64,000 bases of DNA, from NCBI RefSeq assembly GCF_000195275.1, contig NC_015385.1, positions 868,001 through 932,000 of the forward strand, in the 5' to 3' direction. Origin of the DNA: Treponema succinifaciens DSM 2489. Lineage in GTDB: Bacteria; Spirochaetota; Spirochaetia; Treponematales; Treponemataceae. Position numbers and translations under genes: made by a program. This document shows, one piece after another, positions 43,404-51,067 of the stretch (position 1 is its first letter; each line of letters opens with the position of its first letter). Under the pieces are notes generated by a model. That model was not told where the DNA came from. It did no database searches and worked only from the letters and a program-made list of their open reading frames with translations.

Positions 43404-44105
43404 TTAGCTTATTGTAATTTCTTTAATAAAGCTGCCATTGTACAGGATTGTGTTTGGCTTTGCCCTTATGCTGACCTTGTATGAGCCGCTTTCAATGTCT
43501 GCCGGAAGCATTGCGTCAATCCGCTTGTTTTTGTTCCAGATGTAGTTTTCAAGCCTTATTGAAACATCTCCCTTTGTAAGGAAAATTCCTTGCTCGCTGT
43601 CATTTTCGTCAAGCTTAAGGTACTCGCCGATTATCCTGATTACATTTCCTGGCTTTGCTTCTTTTAATGCAATTCCATTTACGTTCTGGATTTCTTCTAT
43701 TGACGGAATCATCTTATATCTTCCTGACACACGCTCTGTTTTTGTGTTTGCAAGCACTGTCTTTGCTACGGAGCTGTCCACAGTGAGCTTTAGGTTTAGA
43801 TCGTGGTCGTTGCCGGAAAGGTGCGGCTCAAAAGAAGCAAGCTTGTCATTTGCAGTTCCTTTTGCGCAGATATAGACCTGTCCAAACGGGCAGTATACTT
43901 TGTAGCCAAGCTGCACATAGCGAATAACAACTTCCTTGTACACATTCATTGCTCCTGCAATGTCGGCCTTTGTTATAGTCGTGTTGTTTTTTGCCATCTC
44001 GTCGATGAGCTCGTCAAATGTGAGCACTCCGGAATTTTCTGAATAGAAATGGTAAGGGGACTTTGCATTGGCTGTCTTGTTCTCTCTTAATGAAATCTTT
44101 AACAT
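43404..44105 (-). CDS. HU/IHF-like DNA-binding protein with C-terminal Ig-like domain (DUF4469-type)
   Basis: 233 residues from the ATG at 44105, which has GGGAGA 9 nt upstream; a longer open frame to 44342 lacks any ribosome site and was rejected. About 1-125 has the HU-HIG pattern (TFDELIDEMAKNNTTITKADI, VIRYVQLGYKVYCPFGQVYI), and about 150-233 is a beta-rich domain (GNVIRIIGEYLKLDENDSEQG). Family known mainly from Bacteroidetes and spirochaetes; function unknown. It diverges from the phage-like cassette at 44364. Confidence 0.78.
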   Translation of the reverse strand: MLKISLRENKTANAKSPYHFYSENSGVLTFDELIDEMAKNNTTITKADIAGAMNVYKEVVIRYVQLGYKVYCPFGQVYICAKGTANDKLASFEPHLSGNDHDLNLKLTVDSSVAKTVLANTKTERVSGRYKMIPSIEEIQNVNGIALKEAKPGNVIRIIGEYLKLDENDSEQGIFLTKGDVSIRLENYIWNKNKRIDAMLPADIESGSYKVSIRAKPNTILYNGSFIKEITIS

Positions 44106-44363
44106 AATTTTCTCCCGCCGGACTTGCAGGCGCCTTGCTTGCCCGGCATTTTGTTTTTTGAGGCAGAAGTCCGCAACGCGGATGTTTTGTCTGCCGTTCG
44201 TTGTGTACAATATACAGCTTGGCAAAGCCCTTGAATTGATAACATTTACGCGCTGTTTTATGAGCGTAAAAGCTATCATTTTTGGCTCATCGTTTGGCTT
44301 TATCCTCTTGGAAAAGACTTTCGCATTAACTGCGCAAGCCAATATTTTTACAAGGAGGCGGCT

Positions 44364-44600
44364 ATGGAAAATGAGTTGCTTACAAAGCTCTACGGTGAGT
44401 TCTGCTCTATGCGTGGAGAAATGTGCGAGTTCAAGAACAGAACTCTTGAGCGTCTGGGGGCTCTGGAAACAAGCCTTAAAAAATCTTCCGCAGAAAAGGC
44501 GGCTAGGATTTGCCAGATTGTTTCTATTGGTACGGGAGCGGTTGCCCTTGCTTCTGCAGGATTCGCTGTGCTAAAAGCATTCTTGGGAGGCGCGGCATGA
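44364..44600 (+). CDS. XhlA-like small coiled-coil/membrane protein
   Basis: 78 residues. A charged N-terminal helix (LLTKLYGEFCSMRGEMCEFKN, LERLGALETSLKK) is followed by one C-terminal hydrophobic helix (about 49-74). This matches the plan of phage XhlA/haemolysin-type lysis accessory proteins. Preceded by AAGGAGG. Its stop overlaps the start of the next gene (ATGA), so the four genes to 45622 form one compact cassette. Confidence 0.6.
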   Translation: MENELLTKLYGEFCSMRGEMCEFKNRTLERLGALETSLKKSSAEKAARICQIVSIGTGAVALASAGFAVLKAFLGGAA

Positions 44601-44992
44601 GCATTCAGCAAAAATACTTTGAGGAACTGAGAAAATTTGAGGGCGCGCCTTATGTGTGGGGAGGCTCTTCTCCAAGCGGAAGCGACTGCTCTGGCTCTGT
44701 ATGCTCCGCTGTAAGCCATTCTCTTGGAACAAGGCTTCGTGTTACAGCAGATGAATTGTATAGAAGATTTTTTACAGAAAATGTAAAAAGCTTTTGCAAC
44801 TCAAATTTCCTGTACGCGGCATTCTTTCTTGACGCGCAGGGCAGGGCTGTTCATGTGGCGGGCTGGTGCGGAGCTTGCTATGTAAATGTTTCCCGGCTGG
44901 AGGAAAATAAATGCGGCGCATTCCGCAGTGAAAGTGAGATGAAGCTGATGTATTCTCATTTAAGGATGGTAAAAAGAGGGCTTGCTGTATGA
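44597..44992 (+). CDS. NlpC/P60-family cell-wall peptidase
   Basis: 131 residues from the ATG at 44597 (4-bp overlap with the previous stop). YVWGGSSPSGSDCSGSVCSAV gives the catalytic cysteine C31, and H86 in GRAVHVAGWCG fits the catalytic histidine. Cleaves peptidoglycan stem peptides. With no signal peptide, it would need the neighbouring holin-like protein for release, as with phage endolysins. It is short, so it lacks any extra cell-wall-binding domain. Confidence 0.85.
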   Translation: MSIQQKYFEELRKFEGAPYVWGGSSPSGSDCSGSVCSAVSHSLGTRLRVTADELYRRFFTENVKSFCNSNFLYAAFFLDAQGRAVHVAGWCGACYVNVSRLEENKCGAFRSESEMKLMYSHLRMVKRGLAV

Positions 44993-45411
44993 CAAAGATT
45001 GAAAGTATTCATTTTACTTATGCAGAGCTTTTTCAGAATGTATTTAAAAGGCTGCTTCTTCTTGCAGGAAAACTTGCAGGGTACAAGGGATTTGCAGTTT
45101 TAATTGCGACAGTGCTTCTTAGGCTTGGATATATAGGGGATGCGGCCTGGGCTTCTGTTGTGATTTCTGCTCTTTGCGGGGCGGTTCTGCCAAAAGCTTT
45201 GGGAGGCTATGCCGCTATGGATTCATCTATGGATGTAGGAGGTAAAGAAAATGAGCCATTCTCATATAATGCAAAAAATAGCCGCCGTGGTTCTGGCGGT
45301 AAACATGGTTTTTCCGGCGAGTGCAGAAAAATTGTTTCTGACGGAAAAAGCAGAATCAGAAGCGCAGTTAAAAACGCAGGACTTGCCGCCGGATCAGACT
45401 CTGGGCAATGA
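44989..45411 (+). CDS. Holin-like membrane protein
   Basis: 140 residues, starting within the stop of the peptidase gene. One or two hydrophobic segments (about 18-46 and 52-74, LLLLAGKLAGYKGFAVLIATVLL region) and a polar, glycine/serine-rich C-terminus. The last ~55 residues overlap the next gene in another frame. It could be a holin or a phage-type membrane accessory; no family signature is strong. Confidence 0.5.
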   Translation: MTKIESIHFTYAELFQNVFKRLLLLAGKLAGYKGFAVLIATVLLRLGYIGDAAWASVVISALCGAVLPKALGGYAAMDSSMDVGGKENEPFSYNAKNSRRGSGGKHGFSGECRKIVSDGKSRIRSAVKNAGLAAGSDSGQ

Positions 45412-45622
45412 AACCCTTGCAGCTGAACTTGAAAGAATTCTTGAAGAAACGGTTGATGAAGCCTTGTTTTTGCAGCAGGAGGGACTTAAGGCGCAGTTTG
45501 AAAAAGAAAACAGGCGCATTCTAAAAAGCCGCTCATTCTGGAGAAAAACAGCTCTGTGCGAGTTTGCCGTTATTCTAGGAGCCGCATTTACAGGCGGCGT
45601 TATGTACAGACTTAGAAACTAG
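45251..45622 (+). CDS. Signal-peptide/TM protein, possible spanin-type
   Basis: 123 residues starting inside the previous gene, 161 bp before its stop, with a very good GGAGGTAAAGAAA ribosome site. A signal peptide (MQKIAAVVLAVNMVFPASA) is followed by an acidic helical region (about 35-92) and a C-terminal membrane helix (about 100-118). Nested lysis genes in a second frame recall spanin pairs, but this identification is inferred. It ends just before the IS1182-type element. Confidence 0.5.
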   Translation: MSHSHIMQKIAAVVLAVNMVFPASAEKLFLTEKAESEAQLKTQDLPPDQTLGNETLAAELERILEETVDEALFLQQEGLKAQFEKENRRILKSRSFWRKTALCEFAVILGAAFTGGVMYRLRN

Positions 45623-45628
45623 CAGAGA

Positions 45629-46230
45629 GGGGCTGTCCAAAAAGAAACGGGCAGCCCTAATTATTTTAAATTTACAAGAGAATTCAAATCTGCTAAAATT
45701 TAAATATGAGCAGAGGCGTAAGCGATAAAATCACATACAAACCATATAACCAGGGCGGGCAGTGGCTCCTGCCACCAAGTCTGGACGAACTGGTTCCACA
45801 AAATCATTTTGTAAGAATTGTCAGCAAAACAGTAGATGAACTCGAAATTGAAGAAGCATTTGCACGAAATACAAAAGGCGGCGGAGCAAGCAGATACAAT
45901 CCGGTCATGCTACTGAAAGTAATGATTTACTGCTACATGACAGGAATATATTCTTCAAGACAGATTGCAAAACAGTGCCGCGAGAATGTAAACGTGATGT
46001 GGCTCACTGGATTCCAGAAACCGGACTTCAGAACTATCAATACCTTCCGCAGTGAAAAGCTGAAAGACTCAATCGAGGAAATATTTGTATCGACAGTGAG
46101 GCTTCTGAACAGGAAAGGTTATGTCAGCCTTGAAAAATATTTCGTTGACGGAACGAAAATCTACAAAATTCATTTAACATAAAAAAGACCGCCCTTTTTG
46201 AAGTCTGTTAATAACTTCTAGGACAGCCCC
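45629..46230. mobile_element. Deletion derivative of an IS1182-type element (~600 bp)
   Basis: Inverted ends GGGGCTGTCC (45629-45638) and GGACAGCCCC (46221-46230) enclose only the 5' part of a transposase gene. The left end continues into a small hairpin CTGTCC.../GGGCAGCC. Internal sequence was lost while both ends remained, so the element could still be moved if a full-length relative supplied transposase. No target duplication is obvious. Confidence 0.75.
45706..46182 (+). pseudogene. N-terminal fragment of an IS1182-family transposase
   Basis: 158 residues. ITYKPYNQGGQWLLPPSLDELV and FARNTKGGGASRYNPVMLLKVM are typical of the DUF772-bearing N-terminus of IS1182-type transposases. The normal reading YFVDGTKI switches to YKIHLT and a stop, exactly where the catalytic domain should follow. 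The DDE catalytic core is absent, so the protein cannot transpose. Confidence 0.85.
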
Positions 46231-46244
46231 GTCTTTACTAATGT

Positions 46245-46312
46245 GCAGTTTGTGAATGCAACGCATTTGCAAACTGCAGTTATAAAAATTACACGGATGT
46301 AATTTTTATAAC
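46245..46312. repeat. Two-hairpin motif (GCAACGC apex plus AT-rich stem)
   Basis: Hairpin 1: GCAGTTTG (46245-46252)/CAAACTGC (46270-46277), with inner AATGC-AAC-GCATT. Hairpin 2: GTTATAAAAATTACA (46279-46293) and its perfect inverse (46298-46312). The same order and GCAACGC apex recur at 52244-52304. Confidence 0.6.
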
Positions 46313-46414
46313 GTATCCTCTAAGGGGAGAGTCAAGAAAAGTTTTAAAATTTTTGTAAAATCTAAATCTAATAAAATCAGTTTTGTTTTCAAAAATATTT
46401 TATGTTTACTCCAT

Positions 46415-46625
46415 TTATAATTTCATTGCCATTGCAGAATCATTGCAGCAAAAACCCATTGATTCATACAAAGGCCTTCCTTTTTCAGTTGCATCAAGGC
46501 TGATTTCTGTCACTTTCCGAGACTTTGCTTCCTCTATCAGAAGCTCCAGCATTTTTTTGCAAGCCCCTTGCGGCGGAAATCTTTTTTCAAATACACATTC
46601 ATCAAATGGGCGCGCTTTATTCCCC
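46415..46625 (-). pseudogene. GNAT acetyltransferase remnant with frameshift
   Basis: The C-terminus (KKMLELLIEEAKSRKVTEISL, EKGRPLYESMGF) is a clear GNAT domain end. Upstream, the other frame reads RAHLMNVYLKKDFRRKGLAKK, which is the acetyl-CoA loop of the same domain, so a one-base shift in a run of seven A (near 46555) separates the two halves. The N-terminal half of the domain is gone, cut at the end of the deaminase gene. Confidence 0.8.
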
Positions 46626-47015
46626 GATCCACCACTCTGGAGTAATGTCTCCAAGCTTTATGATTCTTTCATTTTCGTAGTCCATTAAAATCTCGATTCC
46701 CTTGTAAGTCTTTGGCATGAGCTGAACCATAAGTTCACGGCATGCACCGCATGGAGCTCCGCATTTTCCGTCAGGCATGACAGCGGCAACTTTTGTAAAT
46801 TCATTTTCGCCGTTGGTAATCATGTTGAAGATTGCGTTTCGTTCGGCACAGATTCCCAAAGTTGAGCAGGTGTCAATGCAAACACCAGTGTAGATTTTTC
46901 CACTTTTTGAAAGAATGGCTGCGGCAACTTCTCCGCCAGAAACATAGTCAGAAATCTGTCTTGGATTCTGCACTTCCTTTGCGGCGTTATAAAGTTCTGT
47001 CCAAATTGCGTCCAT
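46617..47015 (-). CDS. Cytidine deaminase family protein
   Basis: 132 residues from the ATG at 47015 (GGAG 9 nt upstream; a longer frame from 47048 starts before it). Zinc-site motifs CAERNAIF and PCGACRELM provide the catalytic glutamate and the zinc cysteines. Likely deaminates cytidine or deoxycytidine in pyrimidine salvage; blasticidin-S-deaminase-like relatives share this size. It is followed directly by the GNAT remnant. Confidence 0.88.
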   Translation of the reverse strand: MDAIWTELYNAAKEVQNPRQISDYVSGGEVAAAILSKSGKIYTGVCIDTCSTLGICAERNAIFNMITNGENEFTKVAAVMPDGKCGAPCGACRELMVQLMPKTYKGIEILMDYENERIIKLGDITPEWWIGE

Positions 47016-47038
47016 ATTATTTTCTCCTGTTATTCTTT

Positions 47039-47350
47039 TATTCCCCAAAGTTCAAAAGGTCTGTTCTTCAGTTCTTCGGCACAAAGGCTAACCACATCAA
47101 GAATATCAAAATACATTACATGACAGTTGCCGATGTAGGTTTCCTTGATAAGTCCTTTTTTGTATACCATGCTTTCAATGGCGGATGTCCGGTTTCTATG
47201 AACCATTCTTCAGGCGGATAAATTTTGTTTACAGCATCGCTTGGTGCATACTGCTCATTGATTTCTTTTGGAGTATGAACTTCCATATAGTGCATGGCTG
47301 TAAGCTTGTAAATGTCTACTCCAAAAAGAAGTGCCTTACCATACTAACTC
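47039..47350 (-). pseudogene. Decayed coding remnant of unknown protein
   Basis: The minus strand reads KALLFGVDIYKLTAMHYMEVH, then YPPEEWFIETGHP, and after a frame change SMVYKKGLIKETYIGNCHVM and VVSLCAEELKNRPFELWGIKE before a stop. These read like one protein broken by at least one frameshift. I do not recognise the family. Confidence 0.5.
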
Positions 47351-47362
47351 TCCGTTACATTT

Positions 47363-48295
47363 CTAATACGGAATTCCGTTCGCGGCGGGGGCAGCCATTT
47401 TCTTTGACGAGAAGACGAGCGCGACAAGTGTTACCGCGTAAGGGAACACCTTGAAGATTACTGTCGGAATCACGGCGAGGGCGGGAATGACCTGTGAGAC
47501 ATTCGCAAGCGTGGTGAAGAATCCGAAGAAGAATGTCGCGCCTAGAATTCCAAGCGGCTTCCACTGTCCGAAAATAAGCGCGGCGATTGAAAGAAATCCG
47601 AGTCCCGCGACGCTTCCGTTGAATTCGCCTGAATAAGTCACAAGCATGACAGCACCGCCAAGACCCGACAAGGCACCGCTCACAAGAACCGCGACGTATC
47701 GCATTAAATGCACGTTCACTCCGGCGCTCGCAACCGCTGAAGGATGCTCACCGCAGGCACGGAGGCGCAGACCGAATGAGGTTTTGTAAAGCAACCAGAA
47801 CGAGAATCCCCAGATTCCGAGCACAAGCCAGGTTGACCAGTAGACGCGCGAGAAAATCAGTTTTCCAAGAAGAGGAATTCCTGAAAGCCCGGCGTAGTCC
47901 ATCGGAATTATTCCCATCATAATCGGAATGTTTCCGCTGCCCGTAACCTGACGCGCGATGTAAATCGTGATTGCGGCGGCAAGCATATTGATTGCAGTTC
48001 CTGAGATGACCTGATCCGCCTTGAGCGTTATCGAGGCGAACGCATGAAGCAGCGCGAAGACAGCTCCGAACAGAGCGCCGACGGCAAGTCCGATTATTAT
48101 GACCTGCGTGTGTCCCACGGAATTCTCAAGCAGCCTGATTGCGAACGCGCTTCCGAAATACCCTGAAAGCATAAGCCCCTCAAGTCCGAGGTTCGTGACG
48201 CCGGAACGTTCGCTGTAAAGTCCGCCCAAAGAAGTTATGAGCATCGGCATCGTGTATGCGATTACATAAGGAAAAACCTGATAAAGCAAATTCAT
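47363..48295 (-). CDS. Nucleoside ABC transporter permease (BmpD/NupQ type)
   Basis: 310 residues, about eight to nine helices. Family motifs include TLITSLGGLYSERSGVTNLG-like MPMLITSLGGLYSERSGVTN, LEGLMLSGYFGSAFAI and GLRLRACGEHPSAVASAGVNV (the cytoplasmic coupling loop). Second permease of a BMP-type purine nucleoside uptake system, last gene in the operon. It overlaps the partner permease gene by 4 bp. Codon use is rich in G/C at third positions compared with neighbours. Confidence 0.93.
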   Translation of the reverse strand: MNLLYQVFPYVIAYTMPMLITSLGGLYSERSGVTNLGLEGLMLSGYFGSAFAIRLLENSVGHTQVIIIGLAVGALFGAVFALLHAFASITLKADQVISGTAINMLAAAITIYIARQVTGSGNIPIMMGIIPMDYAGLSGIPLLGKLIFSRVYWSTWLVLGIWGFSFWLLYKTSFGLRLRACGEHPSAVASAGVNVHLMRYVAVLVSGALSGLGGAVMLVTYSGEFNGSVAGLGFLSIAALIFGQWKPLGILGATFFFGFFTTLANVSQVIPALAVIPTVIFKVFPYAVTLVALVFSSKKMAAPAANGIPY

Positions 48296-49434
48296 TTTTC
48301 AGCTCCCGGTTGATTTGAATTTTCAGAAAGTCCCGCAAGCTTCTTTTCGTGAAGCTTATGGAAAAGTCCGTTCCACAGTTTCTCAAAAAGCACGCTCGTC
48401 GCGGTAAAATAGATGATTACGGAAATAATCGTGTCCGCGATTTCGGGCGGAACATCGGTGAGCGCGTTCATGAACCCCTTTCCCGACTGAAGGATTCCGA
48501 AGAAAAGGGATGCGAACAGAACACCGACCGGTGTTGAAGCTCCAAGCAGGGAAACCGCGATTCCGTCAAACCCCTGGGCAGGCATCACGCCGATCTGCAT
48601 ATTCAGCGCGTAACCGGCATAATACGAAAGTCCTGCAAGCCCTGAAAGTCCGCCGGAAATCGCCATGGAAAGCACGATGCTCCGGTTCACGTTGATTCCG
48701 GCGTATTCCGCGCAGAATCTGTTCGCGCCCACAGCTTTAAGTTCATACCCTACTGTGGTTCGGTTCAGGCACCAACGCACAAGAAAAACCGAGGCGACGG
48801 CAAAAATTATTCCCAGGTTGATGTATTCCGAACCTGAGAAGACTGCGGAAAGCCAGTGGCTTCTGAGCGACTGCGTAACGGCAAGGGAGGAGCTTTCAGT
48901 CTCAAGTGAAGGGCCTTTCAGATACGCCGGAATAAAATAGTAGATGCTCCAGTACGCCGTCCAGTTCAGCATGATTGAGGAAACGACCTCATGCACATTG
49001 AACTTCGCCTTGAGAAATCCGACGAGCGCGCCCCACAGTGAGCCTCCTGCAAGCGCGGAAATGACGAGCACGACAAGATAAAGCGGACGCGGAAGAAAAA
49101 CAAAATGCCCGACAACCGTGGCGAAAAGTCCGCCCACAAGCATCTGCCCTGAAGCTCCGATATTGAAAAGCCCGGTCTTGTACGCAAACGCAAACGAAAG
49201 TCCGGTGAACATAAGAGGAGTGGCGGTGGCGAAAGTGTTTCCGATTCTCTCGCGGTTCATCAGCGCGCCCCTGAGAATATAGGCGTAGGCCTCAAACGGA
49301 TTTTCCCCGATAAAAAGCATGAGAAGTCCGCCCACGGCAAGTCCAAGCAAAACCGCGCTCAGCGCAATCAGGAACGGTCCGCTCTTTCTCTCCTCTTTCT
49401 TTGTTTCTGCTGAAAATATTTTTTTTATAACCAT
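48292..49434 (-). CDS. Nucleoside ABC transporter permease (NupP type)
   Basis: 380 residues, with about ten helices. Typical motifs are ENPFEAYAYILRGALMNRE, FAYKTGLFNIGASGQMLVGG and GYELKAVGANRFCAEYAGINV. It pairs with the permease downstream (4-bp overlap) and with the double-ATPase gene upstream (10-bp overlap). Predicted to form the membrane channel with its partner. The N-terminus is basic and cytoplasmic. Confidence 0.93.
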   Translation of the reverse strand: MVIKKIFSAETKKEERKSGPFLIALSAVLLGLAVGGLLMLFIGENPFEAYAYILRGALMNRERIGNTFATATPLMFTGLSFAFAYKTGLFNIGASGQMLVGGLFATVVGHFVFLPRPLYLVVLVISALAGGSLWGALVGFLKAKFNVHEVVSSIMLNWTAYWSIYYFIPAYLKGPSLETESSSLAVTQSLRSHWLSAVFSGSEYINLGIIFAVASVFLVRWCLNRTTVGYELKAVGANRFCAEYAGINVNRSIVLSMAISGGLSGLAGLSYYAGYALNMQIGVMPAQGFDGIAVSLLGASTPVGVLFASLFFGILQSGKGFMNALTDVPPEIADTIISVIIYFTATSVLFEKLWNGLFHKLHEKKLAGLSENSNQPGAEK

Positions 49435-50951
49435 TTGTCTTTCCTCACGCCGGCCATCATAAGTCCCACGGAATGCTCGTCGGTCGAAGCCGTGTCCACA
49501 ATGTCCATCAGCTCTCCGCCGGAAATGACGGCGATTCTGTCCGAAAGGTTGAAAATCTCGTCAAGCTCAAGCGACACAAGAAGCACGGCGTTTCCCTTGT
49601 CCCGGTGCGCCACAATCTGTTTGTGGATATATTCAATCGCGCCCACGTCAAGACCGCGCGTAGGCTGAACTGCAATCAGAAGCTTCGGATTCATGGAAAT
49701 CTCGCGGCCGACAATCAGCTTCTGCTGGTTTCCGCCTGAAAGCTTCCCCGCAGGAGAATTTATTCCCTCGCCGGACCGCACGTCGAATTTCCGCACGACA
49801 GCTTCTGAATATGAGTTGATTTCCGGGAAATTCAGGATTCCGTTTCTGCTGAAAGGTCTCTTGTAATACGACTTCATCACCATGTTCCCGGCAATCCGCA
49901 TTGAGGCGATAAGTCCGCGCTTGATTCTGTCCTCTGGAATATGGCCAAGTCCAAGCTCATTTCTTCTGCGCACGGTCAGATCCGTCGCGTCAGTTCCGTC
50001 AATAATGACAGAGCCGCTTTCCGCAGGAAGAAGTCCGCAGACCGCCTCGACAAGCTCAGTCTGCCCGTTTCCGTCAACGCCCGCAAGCCCCACAATCTCG
50101 CCGGCATGAACCGTAAGGCTGAAATTCTTCACGCCCAGAACTTTCTTCGCATTCATCACGCAGAGATTCCTCACCTCAAGGACAGGACGGCCGGTTTTGG
50201 GCGCGCTCTTCTCAACCTTGAAATTCACAGGACGGCCTACCATTTTTGCGGCCATAAGCGCGGTATCAGTCGAAGCCACATCCACAACGTCAATCAGCTT
50301 TCCGCAGCGGATAATCGTGCAACGGTCGGCCACGGCCTTTATCTCGTTCAGCTTGTGCGTGATTATCACGACGGATTTTCCTTCCTTCACAAGATTCCTG
50401 ATAATCCGCATGAGGTCGTCAATTTCCTGCGGAGTCAGAACCGCTGTCGGCTCGTCAAAAATCAGGATGCCGGCGTCGCAGTAAAGCATTTTCAGAATCT
50501 CGACACGCTGCTGCATTCCCACGGAAATGTCCTCAATCTTCATGTCGGGATCAATGTTCAGTCCGTACTTCCCGCTCAGCGCCTTGATTCTCGCGGATGC
50601 CTCCTTTCTGTGCAGGACAAATCCGCCTTCCATTCCGAGAATGATGTTCTCCGTAACCGTAAAATTGCCCACAAGCTGAAAGTGCTGGTGGACCATTCCG
50701 ATTCCAAGCCGGGCCGCGTCATTCGGATTCTTTATTGAAACTTCCTTTCCGCGGATTTTCACCGTTCCCCTGTCCGCATGATAAAGCCCGAAGAGGATGC
50801 TCATCAGCGTGGATTTTCCCGCCCCGTTCTCGCCCAGAATCGCATGGACCTCTCCGTCCCGCACCCTAAGCGTAATATCTTCGTTCGCAACAATACCCGG
50901 AAACTCCTTCCTGATATTGAGCATCTCAATCACGTAGTTGTCTGCGCCCAT
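49425..50951 (-). CDS. Nucleoside ABC transporter ATPase, two ABC domains (NupO type)
   Basis: 508 residues from the ATG at 50951, preceded by GGAG; a longer frame from 50978 was rejected. Domain 1 has Walker A GENGAGKSTL, signature-like SVGMQQRVEI and Walker B ILIFDEPTAVL. Domain 2 has VDGNGQTELV at the Walker A site (modified, no GKS/T) and LSGGNQQKLIVGRE, with RGLDVGA. Such asymmetric double ATPases are usual in simple-sugar and nucleoside importers (RbsA-like). It is downstream of the binding protein, with an attenuator-like terminator in between. Confidence 0.95.
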   Translation of the reverse strand: MGADNYVIEMLNIRKEFPGIVANEDITLRVRDGEVHAILGENGAGKSTLMSILFGLYHADRGTVKIRGKEVSIKNPNDAARLGIGMVHQHFQLVGNFTVTENIILGMEGGFVLHRKEASARIKALSGKYGLNIDPDMKIEDISVGMQQRVEILKMLYCDAGILIFDEPTAVLTPQEIDDLMRIIRNLVKEGKSVVIITHKLNEIKAVADRCTIIRCGKLIDVVDVASTDTALMAAKMVGRPVNFKVEKSAPKTGRPVLEVRNLCVMNAKKVLGVKNFSLTVHAGEIVGLAGVDGNGQTELVEAVCGLLPAESGSVIIDGTDATDLTVRRRNELGLGHIPEDRIKRGLIASMRIAGNMVMKSYYKRPFSRNGILNFPEINSYSEAVVRKFDVRSGEGINSPAGKLSGGNQQKLIVGREISMNPKLLIAVQPTRGLDVGAIEYIHKQIVAHRDKGNAVLLVSLELDEIFNLSDRIAVISGGELMDIVDTASTDEHSVGLMMAGVRKDKWL

Positions 50952-51008
50952 TTTTACTCCAATCTCAACTTTCAACATGAAATTATATCACAGCAAACGG
51001 ATTCCGTG

Positions 51009-51047
51009 CAAAAAAAAACAAGCCCCCGGGTTTTATGCCGGAGGCCC
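51009..51047 (-). terminator. Hairpin between the binding-protein and ATPase genes
   Basis: On the minus strand GGCCTCCGG pairs with CCGGGGGC (one wobble) and is followed by a T-rich run. It lies inside the operon, so it would let only part of the transcripts continue and keep the binding protein in excess. Confidence 0.72.
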
Positions 51048-51067
51048 TTCAAACTGAAATTGAAGTC

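Noticed and set aside
44106-44342. N-terminal extension of the HU-like protein
   Set aside because: No ribosome site for the longer start, and family resemblance begins at the ATG at 44105, which has GGGAGA.
49941-50738. 265-residue frame opposite the ATPase gene
   Set aside because: Long only because of the GC-rich codon use of the real gene on the other strand.
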